From positions 1 through 20,510 of the forward strand of contig JAEDFU010000017.1 of the NCBI GenBank assembly GCA_016297915.1: a stretch of 20,510 nucleotides of DNA, written 5' to 3'. Below the pieces are notes generated by a model. The model saw only the letters and a list, made by a program, of their open reading frames with translations. It was not told the DNA's origin and did no database searches. Shown one piece after another: positions 7,304 through 15,768 of the stretch (position 1 is the first letter of the stretch; the number at the start of each line of letters is the position of its first letter). A program made the translations under genes and the position numbers. This DNA comes from Clostridia bacterium. Lineage in GTDB: Bacteria; Bacillota; Clostridia; Christensenellales; UBA1242.

Positions 7304-8608
7304 TCACACTTGCTTTTGCAAGCAAACTATCGTTTCGATATGTTTTGTATTTGGAAACATATCCACCCCACGAACATAAGTAATTTTGTAATTTTGACAA
7401 ATCTGAGCAAGATCTCTTTTTAGTGTTGCAAGATTGCACGAGACATACACGATACTAGCTGGAAGATTTGCAGACTTATCTTTCAAAAAATCAAGTACAG
7501 CCTTGCCACAGCCACTGCGTGCTGGATCAAGTATAAGTGTATACCAATCAAAGTCTTTTGACACTTTTGGCAAGTAAACACCTGTATCACCGCAAATGTT
7601 TTTAAGCGACTTCAAATTATTTTTTTCTTTTAATATATCTGCACAATGGCTAGCATTATTGTTTATCTCAATGCCCACGACTTTGCGATTACTCCTTGCC
7701 ATAATCCCAGACAATAGCCCTGCTCCACTATAAGCATCAACGATATCACCACTAGCGTAATTAATAACGGTATCATATAGTTTAGTTTTCATTTCATCGT
7801 TTACTTGCAAAAAAGACAAATTGTCTATGCTATAATCAATCCCAAACTCGCATAAGTCAATTTGACCAACGCCAGCAATCAAAGTATTATCTCCACTCAG
7901 TATATCGTCACTATTATCACTTATATTCATATACACGCCCAATACATCAAAGGCATTACAAATACTATCACAAAAATCAGATAAATCAATTTTGCGACCA
8001 CACACCAGTGTTATCAAAAATTTGTGTTCAACTTCTCTTACAACCAAATACTTTAATTCATTTTTGCATTTTTCAAATAACTTATTGTTTGTATCAAAAT
8101 ATTTTTTACAAAAATCAAGAACTTTGTTAATTCCACTTTTTGCAATCAAGCACTCATCAATATCAACAACCTCATGAGAATTCTTTTTAAACATCCCGAG
8201 CGTTATCTTATCCTTTGAGCAGTCAAACGGAAAAACCATTTTGTTTCTGTACCCAAATGGCTCTCCACAAACAATTTCTATATCACTGCTATATCCAAAT
8301 TTTTGCACAACATCCAGTATTAGTTTTTTCTTAAATTCAGTTTGCAAAAGCTTGTCCATATGTTGCAAATCGCAACCACCACAAACTCCAAAATATTTAC
8401 ACTTAGGAACAACCCTATTTGCACTTTTTGAACACAAATCAATTAGCTTTGCTCTACAAAATTTTGATTTGTCTTGAGCAATCTCAATATCTGCAGACTC
8501 TCCAGGCAAGACAAAATCAACAAAGCCAATTTTGTCTTTGTTTTTTCCAACAGGGACATAAAATATTCCCTCACCATTAACTCCAAGCCTTACAACATCA
8601 ACTCTCAT
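7304..8608 (-). CDS. rlmCD: 23S rRNA (uracil-C5)-methyltransferase, RlmCD/RumA family
   Basis: 434 residues from the ATG at 8606-8608. An N-terminal TRAM domain (MRVDVVRLGVNGEGIFYV) is followed by an iron-sulfur cluster motif C70-x5-C76-x2-C79 (CKYFGVCGGC). The SAM-dependent methyltransferase core contains FLQVN, VDAYSGAGLLSGIMA and DPARSGCGKAVLDF, and the catalytic Cys lies in VSCNLATLKRDL. It would make m5U in 23S rRNA, though a TrmA-type tRNA role cannot be excluded by sequence alone. An in-frame GTG six codons upstream (8626) is possible. Neither start has a clear ribosome site, and the TRAM domain is complete from the ATG. It lies 34 bases downstream of the GlmU-like gene and is probably co-transcribed with it. 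Confidence 0.88.
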   Translation of the reverse strand: MRVDVVRLGVNGEGIFYVPVGKNKDKIGFVDFVLPGESADIEIAQDKSKFCRAKLIDLCSKSANRVVPKCKYFGVCGGCDLQHMDKLLQTEFKKKLILDVVQKFGYSSDIEIVCGEPFGYRNKMVFPFDCSKDKITLGMFKKNSHEVVDIDECLIAKSGINKVLDFCKKYFDTNNKLFEKCKNELKYLVVREVEHKFLITLVCGRKIDLSDFCDSICNAFDVLGVYMNISDNSDDILSGDNTLIAGVGQIDLCEFGIDYSIDNLSFLQVNDEMKTKLYDTVINYASGDIVDAYSGAGLLSGIMARSNRKVVGIEINNNASHCADILKEKNNLKSLKNICGDTGVYLPKVSKDFDWYTLILDPARSGCGKAVLDFLKDKSANLPASIVYVSCNLATLKRDLAQICQNYKITYVRGVDMFPNTKHIETIVCLQKQV

Positions 8609-8612
8609 ACAT

Positions 8613-8632
8613 GAATATGATATCACATATTC
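8613..8632. repeat. Perfect 7-bp inverted repeat before the rlmCD start
   Basis: GAATATG and CATATTC are separated by six bases, directly upstream of the chosen rlmCD ATG and in place of a ribosome site. It could be a small hairpin or operator; AT-rich chance occurrence is also possible. Confidence 0.4.
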
Positions 8633-8642
8633 GACAAAAAAT

Positions 8643-9257
8643 CTATTTTTTAATCTTGTTTTTTAGATAATATAAATGATTAGGATTTGATTGCGACTTT
8701 ACACGACCAATTACAAAATCTCCATTTGATGTGTTTTTGGTAACAGTAGAGCCAGCACATATGTACGAGTCATTAGCAATTTTAAGCGGAGCTATCAAAT
8801 TTACATTAGACCCAACAAAACTATTATCTCCAATCAAGGTGACATTTTTGTCTATGCCGTCATAATTACAGACAACCACGCCACAACCAATATTAACATT
8901 ATTGCCAACTATCGCATCACCAATATAAGCCAAGTGACTAACCTTAGTCCCACTTCCAATTTTGCTATTTTTAATTTCTACAAAGTTTCCAATTTTGCAA
9001 TTATCACCTATCTGAGTAAAAGGTCTAATCCTCGAAAAAGGGCCTATCTTAGTATCTTTCCCAACCACACAGTTGTCCAAATAACTATCAGTAATATAAG
9101 TTCCCTCTTTTATTATGCAATTTCGCAAAGTGCAGTTATTGTCAATAACTATGTTTTCACCGACAAAAACACAGTCAATAATGACATTATTAGCACCTAT
9201 TGATTTCAAACAAGATATATCTGAATTTTTTATTTTATTCTTCAAAACAAACTCCAT
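8643..9257 (-). CDS. Stand-alone GlmU-type acetyltransferase domain (left-handed beta-helix)
   Basis: 204 residues made of hexapeptide repeats, colinear with the C-terminal half of GlmU (glucosamine-1-phosphate N-acetyltransferase). The uridyltransferase half is absent. From memory of the E. coli active site, the expected residues are all present at a constant offset of 255: R78, K96, H108, Y111, N122, N131, Y132, S150, A168 and R185, matching R333, K351, H363, Y366, N377, N386, Y387, S405, A423 and R440. This argues for an active acetyltransferase in UDP-GlcNAc synthesis, or a related sugar-acetylating role. The start has no clear ribosome site. The gene is divergent from the DUF421 gene across 35 bases. 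Confidence 0.85.
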   Translation of the reverse strand: MEFVLKNKIKNSDISCLKSIGANNVIIDCVFVGENIVIDNNCTLRNCIIKEGTYITDSYLDNCVVGKDTKIGPFSRIRPFTQIGDNCKIGNFVEIKNSKIGSGTKVSHLAYIGDAIVGNNVNIGCGVVVCNYDGIDKNVTLIGDNSFVGSNVNLIAPLKIANDSYICAGSTVTKNTSNGDFVIGRVKSQSNPNHLYYLKNKIKK

Positions 9258-9292
9258 AGTATAAAAATATTATATTTGACCACAATTAACAC

Positions 9293-10012
9293 ATGATATT
9301 TACATTGATTTGTCGTAGCATAATTTTGTATGTGCTAATTTTGTTTTTAATAAGAATAATGGGTAAACGCCAAATAGGAGAGATGCAACCATTTGAACTT
9401 GTAATAACTCTTGTTATAGCCGATCTTGCCACCATTCCAATGGCAGAAACAGCACTCCCTCTGATTCAAGGTGTTATCCCACTTTTCACACTTGTATGTA
9501 TACATTATTTAATATGTTTGCTCTCAAGAAAAAGTGTAAAATTTCGAAGATTGTTTAGCGGAAAACCAGTAATACTTCTTGACAACGACGGCATTAATTA
9601 CGAGAACATGCGAAAAGTCAATATGAACTTCAACGATTTGCTTGAGGGATTACACTCCGCAGGATACTTTAACTTAGAAGAATTACTCTATGTTATATTG
9701 CAGACCAACGGCACAATGACAGTTATAAATAGAGCGCCTTATGCACCACTCACTGCCGATGATTTACAGATAAAAAAAGAACAAGCAACCCTGCCTATGA
9801 TAATAGTCTCCAAAGGCAAAATTATGAACGAAAATTTGAAACTAGCAAATATCGACGAAAAATTTTTGTTGAAAAATATTGAAAAGGTTGGCATCAAGTC
9901 ACTCAAAGACATTTTGATTTTGACCTTTGATAATAATGGCAAAATTTATGTTCAACCATGCAAAGGCAAGTTTCAAACGATTCAGACCGAATACCAAGGA
10001 GGCAACTGGTGA
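9293..10012 (+). CDS. DUF421 (YetF-like) membrane protein
   Basis: 239 residues. Three N-terminal membrane segments (about 4-23, 35-50 and 57-79) include the family signature RIMGKRQIGEMQPFELVITL. A cytoplasmic alpha/beta domain follows, with GKPVILLDNDGINYENMRK and FNLEELLYVILQTNGTMTVI. The family is widespread in Firmicutes and its biochemical role is poorly defined; some members occur in sporulating species. The ATG start fits the family N-terminus, although no ribosome site is visible. The stop overlaps the GTG start of the next gene by four bases, so the pair forms a small plus-strand operon. Confidence 0.88.
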   Translation: MIFTLICRSIILYVLILFLIRIMGKRQIGEMQPFELVITLVIADLATIPMAETALPLIQGVIPLFTLVCIHYLICLLSRKSVKFRRLFSGKPVILLDNDGINYENMRKVNMNFNDLLEGLHSAGYFNLEELLYVILQTNGTMTVINRAPYAPLTADDLQIKKEQATLPMIIVSKGKIMNENLKLANIDEKFLLKNIEKVGIKSLKDILILTFDNNGKIYVQPCKGKFQTIQTEYQGGNW

Positions 10013-10395
10013 AAAAAGCGATTACTTTTATAGCAATTTTTGCAGTAACAATAACTCTTGGAATTTTAGAACTTGTCAGCGTCCGCACAACCCTTACATC
10101 ACTAGAAGACATCATAGCCGACTTTTCGATACGATACGAGCAAAACAAAGATGACATCACAATCTTTTATGACGAATTAGGAGACCTCAAAGAGTATTGG
10201 GAAAATCAAGAGGACTGGCTATGTTATATATTTAATCATAGAGATTTGAGCACAATTACAGATAGCATAAACCGACTAATACCATACACAAAAAATAATG
10301 ATTACGACAACGCCATAAGCGAACTATCACTTCTCAAAGAATACTCCACCAAAAGTTATCATATAATGGGCTTTAATATGCACAACATATTTTAA
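10009..10395 (+). CDS. DUF4363-like small membrane-anchored protein
   Basis: 128 residues from a GTG start (10009-10011) inside a GTGA overlap with the DUF421 gene, with a perfect AGGAGG (9997-10002) six bases upstream. That ribosome site decides the start over an in-frame ATG 17 codons earlier at 9958. One membrane segment at about 4-25 is followed by an extracytoplasmic helical region with many charged residues and the WENQEDWLCYIFNHRDLSTI motif typical of DUF4363. DUF421-DUF4363 pairs recur in Clostridia, suggesting a joint function that is not known. Confidence 0.82.
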   Translation: MKKAITFIAIFAVTITLGILELVSVRTTLTSLEDIIADFSIRYEQNKDDITIFYDELGDLKEYWENQEDWLCYIFNHRDLSTITDSINRLIPYTKNNDYDNAISELSLLKEYSTKSYHIMGFNMHNIF

Positions 10396-10402
10396 TAGGT
10401 TC

Positions 10403-10461
10403 AAAAAAAGATGTATTAATTACACACTTTTGAAGTTTAGTAATATCAATACATCTTTTTT
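10403..10461. terminator. Bidirectional terminator between DUF4363 and uvrA
   Basis: A 14-bp perfect inverted repeat (10404-10417, AAAAAAGATGTATT, with 10448-10461) contains an inner ATTAC/GTAAT stem. The A-rich and T-rich flanks give a U-tract in both directions, so it can end the plus-strand DUF421-DUF4363 transcript and the minus-strand uvrBA transcript. Confidence 0.8.
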
Positions 10462-10463
10462 GT

Positions 10464-13277
10464 TTATTTTAAGTAGTCTTTGAGATACTTAGCCGTATAT
10501 CCTATTCCAGCCTTAACGATTTGCTCTGGAGTACCAGTGGATATAATTTGGCCACCCAAATCTCCTCCTTCCATTCCTACATCAATAATATAATCCGCAC
10601 ACTTGATAACATCCAAGTTATGTTCAATTATAACAACCGAATTTCCATTATCAACAAGCCTATCAATTATATGCATTAATTTGTCTATATCATATAGATG
10701 TAGACCAGTTGTTGGTTCATCCAAAATATATAGAGATTTGCCAGTACTTCGCTTACTAAGTTCTGTTGCAAGCTTAACTCGTTGAGCCTCGCCACCACTA
10801 AGTTCAGTTGCAGGTTGACCCAATTTAACATATCCAAGACCAACATCAACCAGGGTTTGAATTTTGTTTTTTATTCTTGGAATATTCTCAAAAAATTCGT
10901 TCGCCTCCGAAATTGTCATATCAAGCACATCATAAATAGATTTGCCCTTAAACTTAACTTCCAAAGTTTCACGGTTGTATCTTTTACCATGACAAACATC
11001 ACATGTAACATATACATCTGGCAAAAAGAACATCTCGATTTTTTTGATACCAGCTCCGCCACAACTCTCGCATCTACCACCACTTATATTAAAACTAAAT
11101 CTACCAGCTGTGTATCCTCTTTCTTTTGCACTGTTAGTTCCTGCAAATAAGTTACGAATATCTGTAAACACATTTGTATAAGTTGCAGGATTACTTCGAG
11201 GTGTCTTGCCAATTGGACTTTGATCAATATTAATTACCTTGTCTATATTTTCAAGCCCAAGAGCTTTTTTGTACTTACCACAAACCAAGCCTGATTTATT
11301 TACATAATTATAAGCAACTGGATATAGAGTTTCATTAATAAGGCTACTCTTACCACTTCCACTAACTCCAGTCACAACCGTTGTCACTCCAAGCGGAATT
11401 TTGAGGTCAACATTTTTTAGATTGTTATGTGAGCAACCCTTAATTTCAATAAACCCTTTTTTGATTTCCCTTCGAACCTTGGGAACTTTTATTTCTCTCT
11501 TGCCACTCAAATATTGTCCAGTTATACTTTCCTCACACTTGATAACATCGTCCAAACTGCCAGCAACTACCACATTTCCGCCATTAACCCCAGCGTATTT
11601 GCCAATATCCACTATATAATCAGCAATTCGCATAGTATCCTCATCATGTTCGACAACTATAACAGTATTGCCCAAATCTCGCAAATGTTTAAGGGTATCG
11701 AGCAATCTATCGTTATCTCTTTGATGAAGTCCTATACTAGGCTCATCCAATATATATATAACTCCGGTGAGTCCACTGCCTATCTGAGTTGCTAGTCTAA
11801 TACGCTGAGATTCACCGCCACTAAGAGTGCCTGCCATTCGAGAAAGAGTTAGATAGTCAAGTCCGACATCAATCAAAAATTTGAGTCTAGATTTAATCTC
11901 TTTGAGTATAGGTTCAGCTATTGTCTCATTCATTTTTGTTAGTTTTAGATTTTCTACAAAATCCAAAATATTTTTGACTGACATATCGCACACATCAATT
12001 ATATTTTTGCGATTTATAAATATATTAAGCGCCTCGAGTTTTAGTCTTTTGCCATGACAAGTAGGACAGGTCTCTTCCTTCATAAGCTTGCCGATTTCTT
12101 CCTTGGCATAGTCGCTGGTTGTCTCTCTAAATCTTCTCTCAATATTTGGGATAATCCCCTCAAAAGCCATTTTGCCAACAACTTGATTTCCCATACGAAC
12201 ATAGTCAATATCAATCTTTTCTTTTTTAGTTCCATACAAAATCATATCAAGCATGCCGTCTGGCATATCTTTGACAGGGATATCGACACTCACACCAAAT
12301 TTTCTCGCAACGGCTCTATAGAACATTTTTGCCATTCCCGAATCATATGACCAACCAGATACATTGGCAATCCCACATTTACTTATTGGAGCATCCCAGT
12401 TAGTTATAATTTTTTGGACATCAATAATCTGTTTGAATCCAAGCCCCTTGCAATCATCGCACGCTCCAAATGGACTATTGAAACTAAATAGTCTTGGAGC
12501 AATCTCATCTAGCGAATAGCCACATTCGTCGCAAAAGTGTGTTGTACTAAATAGTAACATTTCACCTTCGACATCAATATTAACTGTACCTTTGGACAAT
12601 TTGATTGCACTCTCAACGCTATCCGTAATTCGACTTAGATTTTCTGCTTTAACAACCAATCTATCTATTACAACATATATAGTGTGTCTTATGTTTTTTT
12701 CTAGTTTAATTTCTTCGTCAAGAGTATAGTTATTGCCGTCAATATTAACTCTAACATATCCGTCTTTTCGCAAATCATCAAGTTCTTTTGCAAAAGTACC
12801 TTTTTTACCTTTGACTATAGATGCCATTATTTGAATTTTCTTGCCGTCCAACTCCATGATTTTATCTATAATTACATCTATTGATTGCGTTGAAATTTCC
12901 TTTTTGCAGTTTGGACAATATGCTTTGCCAATGTGTGCAAAAAGCAGTCTCAAATAATCATATATCTCAGTAACAGTTCCAACTGTACTACGAGGATTAT
13001 TTGATGTTGTCTTTTGGTCAATAGATATACTAGGAGAGAGACCCTCAATACTGTCTACATCAGGCTTGGACATCTGTCCCAAAAATTGTCGTGCATATGA
13101 CGACAAGCTCTCAATATATCGCCTTTGACCCTCAGCAAAAATTGTGTCAAAAGCAAGAGTACTTTTGCCACTTCCACTAACTCCAGTAAAGACAATAAGT
13201 TTGTTTCGAGGGATTGTGAGATTGATATTTTTTAGATTATTCTCTCTTGCCCCTTTGATTACTATATCTTCTAGCAT
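10464..13277 (-). CDS. uvrA: UvrABC excision nuclease subunit A
   Basis: 937 residues, normal UvrA length. Two ABC ATPase modules are visible: Walker A at 32-40 (GVSGSGKST) and a second GVSGSGKSSL near 635, signatures LSGGESQRIRLA and LSGGEAQRVKLA, and Walker B YILDEPSIGLH and YILDEPTTGLH. Zinc-binding Cys pairs occur in CDECGYSL...CDDCKGLG and CESCGGAG...CDVCHGKR. UvrA recognises damaged DNA and loads UvrB in nucleotide excision repair. It starts one base after the uvrB stop, with an AAGGA ribosome site inside the end of uvrB, so the two are co-transcribed. Confidence 0.97.
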   Translation of the reverse strand: MLEDIVIKGARENNLKNINLTIPRNKLIVFTGVSGSGKSTLAFDTIFAEGQRRYIESLSSYARQFLGQMSKPDVDSIEGLSPSISIDQKTTSNNPRSTVGTVTEIYDYLRLLFAHIGKAYCPNCKKEISTQSIDVIIDKIMELDGKKIQIMASIVKGKKGTFAKELDDLRKDGYVRVNIDGNNYTLDEEIKLEKNIRHTIYVVIDRLVVKAENLSRITDSVESAIKLSKGTVNIDVEGEMLLFSTTHFCDECGYSLDEIAPRLFSFNSPFGACDDCKGLGFKQIIDVQKIITNWDAPISKCGIANVSGWSYDSGMAKMFYRAVARKFGVSVDIPVKDMPDGMLDMILYGTKKEKIDIDYVRMGNQVVGKMAFEGIIPNIERRFRETTSDYAKEEIGKLMKEETCPTCHGKRLKLEALNIFINRKNIIDVCDMSVKNILDFVENLKLTKMNETIAEPILKEIKSRLKFLIDVGLDYLTLSRMAGTLSGGESQRIRLATQIGSGLTGVIYILDEPSIGLHQRDNDRLLDTLKHLRDLGNTVIVVEHDEDTMRIADYIVDIGKYAGVNGGNVVVAGSLDDVIKCEESITGQYLSGKREIKVPKVRREIKKGFIEIKGCSHNNLKNVDLKIPLGVTTVVTGVSGSGKSSLINETLYPVAYNYVNKSGLVCGKYKKALGLENIDKVINIDQSPIGKTPRSNPATYTNVFTDIRNLFAGTNSAKERGYTAGRFSFNISGGRCESCGGAGIKKIEMFFLPDVYVTCDVCHGKRYNRETLEVKFKGKSIYDVLDMTISEANEFFENIPRIKNKIQTLVDVGLGYVKLGQPATELSGGEAQRVKLATELSKRSTGKSLYILDEPTTGLHLYDIDKLMHIIDRLVDNGNSVVIIEHNLDVIKCADYIIDVGMEGGDLGGQIISTGTPEQIVKAGIGYTAKYLKDYLK

Positions 13278-13278
13278 T

Positions 13279-15228
13279 TTATTTTTCCTTCAATTCTTTT
13301 ATTTGATCTCTTATCAAAATCGCTTTTTCAAAATCCAAAATACTTGATGCTTCTCTCATCATATTTTCAAGTCTAGATATTTCTTTTTCTCTCTCAAGTC
13401 TGCTTAATTTTTTCTTCTCTTTGCTTGCTTTTTTGGTGATTTCAAGTGTATTTTTGATTGGTTTTAGTATTGTCTTTGGAACAATTCCGTGTTCACTATT
13501 ATATAACATCTGAATTTGTCTACGCCTTGTGGTTTCACTGACTGCTTTTTTGATTGAATCAGTCATCACATCAGCATATAGTATTACTCTACTTTCTGCG
13601 TTTCGTGCTGCACGCCCAATCGTTTGAATAAGTGCCCACTCGCTTCGCAAAAATCCCTCTTTGTCCGCATCAAGAATTGCAACAAGTTTGACCTCAGGAA
13701 TATCAAGACCTTCTCTAAGTAGATTAATGCCAATAAGCACATCAAAATCCTTTCGCCTTAGTCCATTTATTATATCAACTCTATCCAAAGTGTCAATATC
13801 AGAGTGCAAATATTTAACTTTAAATTTCTTTTCGTTTAGATAATTAGTCAAACTCTCCGCCATTTTTTTGGTTAAAGTTGTGACCAGCACTCTTCCGTCA
13901 TTTTGAATAGTTTGATTAATTTGTCCTATCAAATCATCAACTTGATTTTTGACAGGCTTGATTTCAATAAGTGGCTCAAGAAGTCCTGTAGGTCTTATGA
14001 TTTGCTCAACAACTTGGTCAGAATTATCTAATTCAAACTTGGCAGGAGTTGCCGAAACAAATATAGCCTGTCCAATCTTATGTTCAAATTCATCAAAATT
14101 AAGCGGTCTATTATCGTATGCCGACGGCAATCTAAAACCGTAATCTACTAGATTTTTTTTGCGTGCCAAATCACCTGCAAACATGCCTCTAATTTGTGGC
14201 AAGGTTATGTGACTTTCATCCACAAAGAGCAAAAAATCATCTGGAAAGTAATCAAGCAAAGTATAAGGAGCTTGTCCGGGTTTTCTGCCGTCAAAGTATC
14301 TAGAATAGTTTTCTATTCCGTTACAATATCCAACTTCTTTCATCATTTCAAGGTCATAAAAAACTCTTTCTTTGATTCGTTGAGCCTCAATAAGTTTGCC
14401 TTGCTCTTCAAATTCTTTGACTCTAACCAAACAGTCGTGTTTGATATTCTCAAACACTTCGTCCATTTGTGAGTTGTTAATAATATAGTGCGTAGCTGGT
14501 AGCAAATACAAGTGTTCAAGTGTATTTAGCCTTCTACCAGTCAACACCTCAAACTCCGAAATTTCCTCAATTTCATCATCAAAAAAACTAATTCTAATAC
14601 CCACATCACTCTTGTTTGGAGGAATAATATCTAGCACATCACCCTTTGATCTAAAAGTCCCACGCTTAAAGTCTATATCGTTTCGTTGATACTGCAGTTC
14701 AATTAGCCTTTTTGTAATAGCCCTTTTGTCATAAATCTCATGTGGTCTAAGTGACAAACAAGAACTTGAGTACGCCTCTGGAGCACCCAAGCTATATATA
14801 CAAGAAACCGATGCTACAACGATTACATCTCTTCTTTCAAATAGCGAACAAGTTGCCGAGTGACGGAGTTTGTCAATTTCGTCGTTTATGCTCATATCTT
14901 TTTCGATATATGTATCAGACGAAACAATATACGCCTCAGGCTGGTAATAATCATAATAAGATACAAAGTACTCCACTCTATTATTTGGAAAAAACTCCCT
15001 AAACTCGTTGCAAAGTTGAGCAGCCAAGGTCTTGTTATGAGCAATAACTAGCGTAGGTCTATTGGTTTTTTTGATAATATTTGCCATTGTAAAAGTTTTG
15101 CCAGAACCAGTGACTCCAAGTAGCGTTTGATATCTAAGCCCATCATTTAATCCTTCCACCAATTTGTCAATCGCTTGTGGTTGGTCACCTGTCGGCTCAA
15201 ATTTACTTACTAATTCAAATTCTTCCAT
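13279..15228 (-). CDS. uvrB: UvrABC excision nuclease subunit B
   Basis: 649 residues, typical UvrB. It has Walker A GVTGSGKTFT (near 38), the damage-probing beta-hairpin YYDYYQPEAYI, DEAD-type motif LLFVDESH, helicase motif VI QTIGRAARN and a C-terminal UVR domain (SRLENMMREASSILDFEKAILIRDQIKELK, in two blocks) that contacts UvrC. UvrB verifies the lesion and recruits UvrC for incision. GGGGA precedes the ATG. The upstream region carries SOS-box-like sequences, consistent with damage-inducible expression as in B. subtilis. Confidence 0.97.
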   Translation of the reverse strand: MEEFELVSKFEPTGDQPQAIDKLVEGLNDGLRYQTLLGVTGSGKTFTMANIIKKTNRPTLVIAHNKTLAAQLCNEFREFFPNNRVEYFVSYYDYYQPEAYIVSSDTYIEKDMSINDEIDKLRHSATCSLFERRDVIVVASVSCIYSLGAPEAYSSSCLSLRPHEIYDKRAITKRLIELQYQRNDIDFKRGTFRSKGDVLDIIPPNKSDVGIRISFFDDEIEEISEFEVLTGRRLNTLEHLYLLPATHYIINNSQMDEVFENIKHDCLVRVKEFEEQGKLIEAQRIKERVFYDLEMMKEVGYCNGIENYSRYFDGRKPGQAPYTLLDYFPDDFLLFVDESHITLPQIRGMFAGDLARKKNLVDYGFRLPSAYDNRPLNFDEFEHKIGQAIFVSATPAKFELDNSDQVVEQIIRPTGLLEPLIEIKPVKNQVDDLIGQINQTIQNDGRVLVTTLTKKMAESLTNYLNEKKFKVKYLHSDIDTLDRVDIINGLRRKDFDVLIGINLLREGLDIPEVKLVAILDADKEGFLRSEWALIQTIGRAARNAESRVILYADVMTDSIKKAVSETTRRRQIQMLYNSEHGIVPKTILKPIKNTLEITKKASKEKKKLSRLEREKEISRLENMMREASSILDFEKAILIRDQIKELKEK

Positions 15229-15282
15229 AGTATATTTTCCCCATAATTTATGTAATTATAAGATTGCAATTATATCAAACAT

Positions 15283-15311
15283 ATTTTACTATATAATGCT
15301 ACTTTTTTCAA
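15283..15311 (-). promoter_or_regulatory. Candidate sigma-A promoter of uvrB-uvrA
   Basis: On the minus strand TTGAAA (15306-15311), a 17-base spacer and TAAAAT (15283-15288) lie about 55 bases upstream of the uvrB start. Confidence 0.5.
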
Positions 15312-15329
15312 GTAAAATAAACAAATTTT

Positions 15330-15355
15330 AGAACATAAGTTCGAACAATGTTTGA
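15330..15355. promoter_or_regulatory. Overlapping DinR/LexA (SOS) boxes upstream of uvrB
   Basis: AGAACATAAGTTCG (15330-15343) contains the full GAAC-N4-GTTC core of the Gram-positive SOS box. A second, imperfect dyad CGAACAATGTTTG (15342-15354) shares its last two bases. The boxes lie about 20 bases upstream of the -35 of the best promoter. A weaker promoter with a -10 at 15325-15330 would place them in its spacer. Confidence 0.65.
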
Positions 15356-15361
15356 AAATAC

Positions 15362-15404
15362 AAAAAAAGCATTGCAATTTTAAATTTTTGCAACGCATTT
15401 TTTT
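15362..15404. terminator. Terminator after the membrane winged-helix-like gene pair
   Basis: Arms GCATTGCAA (15369-15377) and TTGCAACGC (15388-15396) form a 9-bp stem with one G-U pair. They are flanked by A7 and T7 tracts, giving a U-tract in either direction. The T7 side overlaps the stop codon of the gene ending at 15403. Confidence 0.75.
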
Positions 15405-15765
15405 ATTTTGAAAAAATAGCTTTTAAAATAAGTCCCACAACAAACGATAATACCGCAAGAAGTACAGTTCTAACAATTGCTGTAGACCATGTTTTTTTTA
15501 TGTTTTTTTGCTCTCGCACAAAGGCTTTGCCCTTTTGCAGAATAGTTATGCAATAAATAAGTTCGCCGTTTTTGTCAGAGTTGACAAGATTGATATATTC
15601 TTCTTGAGCAAGCCCCTCAAGTATTCCTTGGATTTCAATATTATTTGGTGAGTATTTAGGTTGCAAAGCATGTTGCAAATCTAAAGGTGTCAAAAGACAA
15701 GTAGATTTGCCTCCACTTTCATTCAAAATATAGTGCATGATAATTTTTTCTTTTTTAGATAGCAT
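15403..15765 (-). CDS. Small winged-helix-like protein with C-terminal membrane anchor (second of a pair)
   Basis: 120 residues. The N-terminal ~88 residues look like a winged-helix fold: a helix KEKIIMHYILNE, a helix-turn-helix region PLDLQHALQPKYSPNNIEI with GILEGLAQEEYINLV, then a wing with ELIYCITILQKGKAFV. A basic linker (QKNIKKTW) leads to one membrane segment near 97-117 and a short AIFSK tail. This is a structural reading, not a family match; YjcQ-like proteins are one possibility. It starts three bases after the preceding gene, whose TGA lies inside the GGGTGA ribosome site, so the two are coupled. Function is unknown. Confidence 0.7.
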   Translation of the reverse strand: MLSKKEKIIMHYILNESGGKSTCLLTPLDLQHALQPKYSPNNIEIQGILEGLAQEEYINLVNSDKNGELIYCITILQKGKAFVREQKNIKKTWSTAIVRTVLLAVLSFVVGLILKAIFSK

Positions 15766-15768
15766 AAA

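Noticed and set aside
9958..10008. Upstream ATG extension of the DUF4363-like gene
   Set aside because: It would overlap the DUF421 gene by 55 bases without a ribosome site, whereas the GTG at 10009 has AGGAGG six bases upstream and begins directly before the membrane segment.
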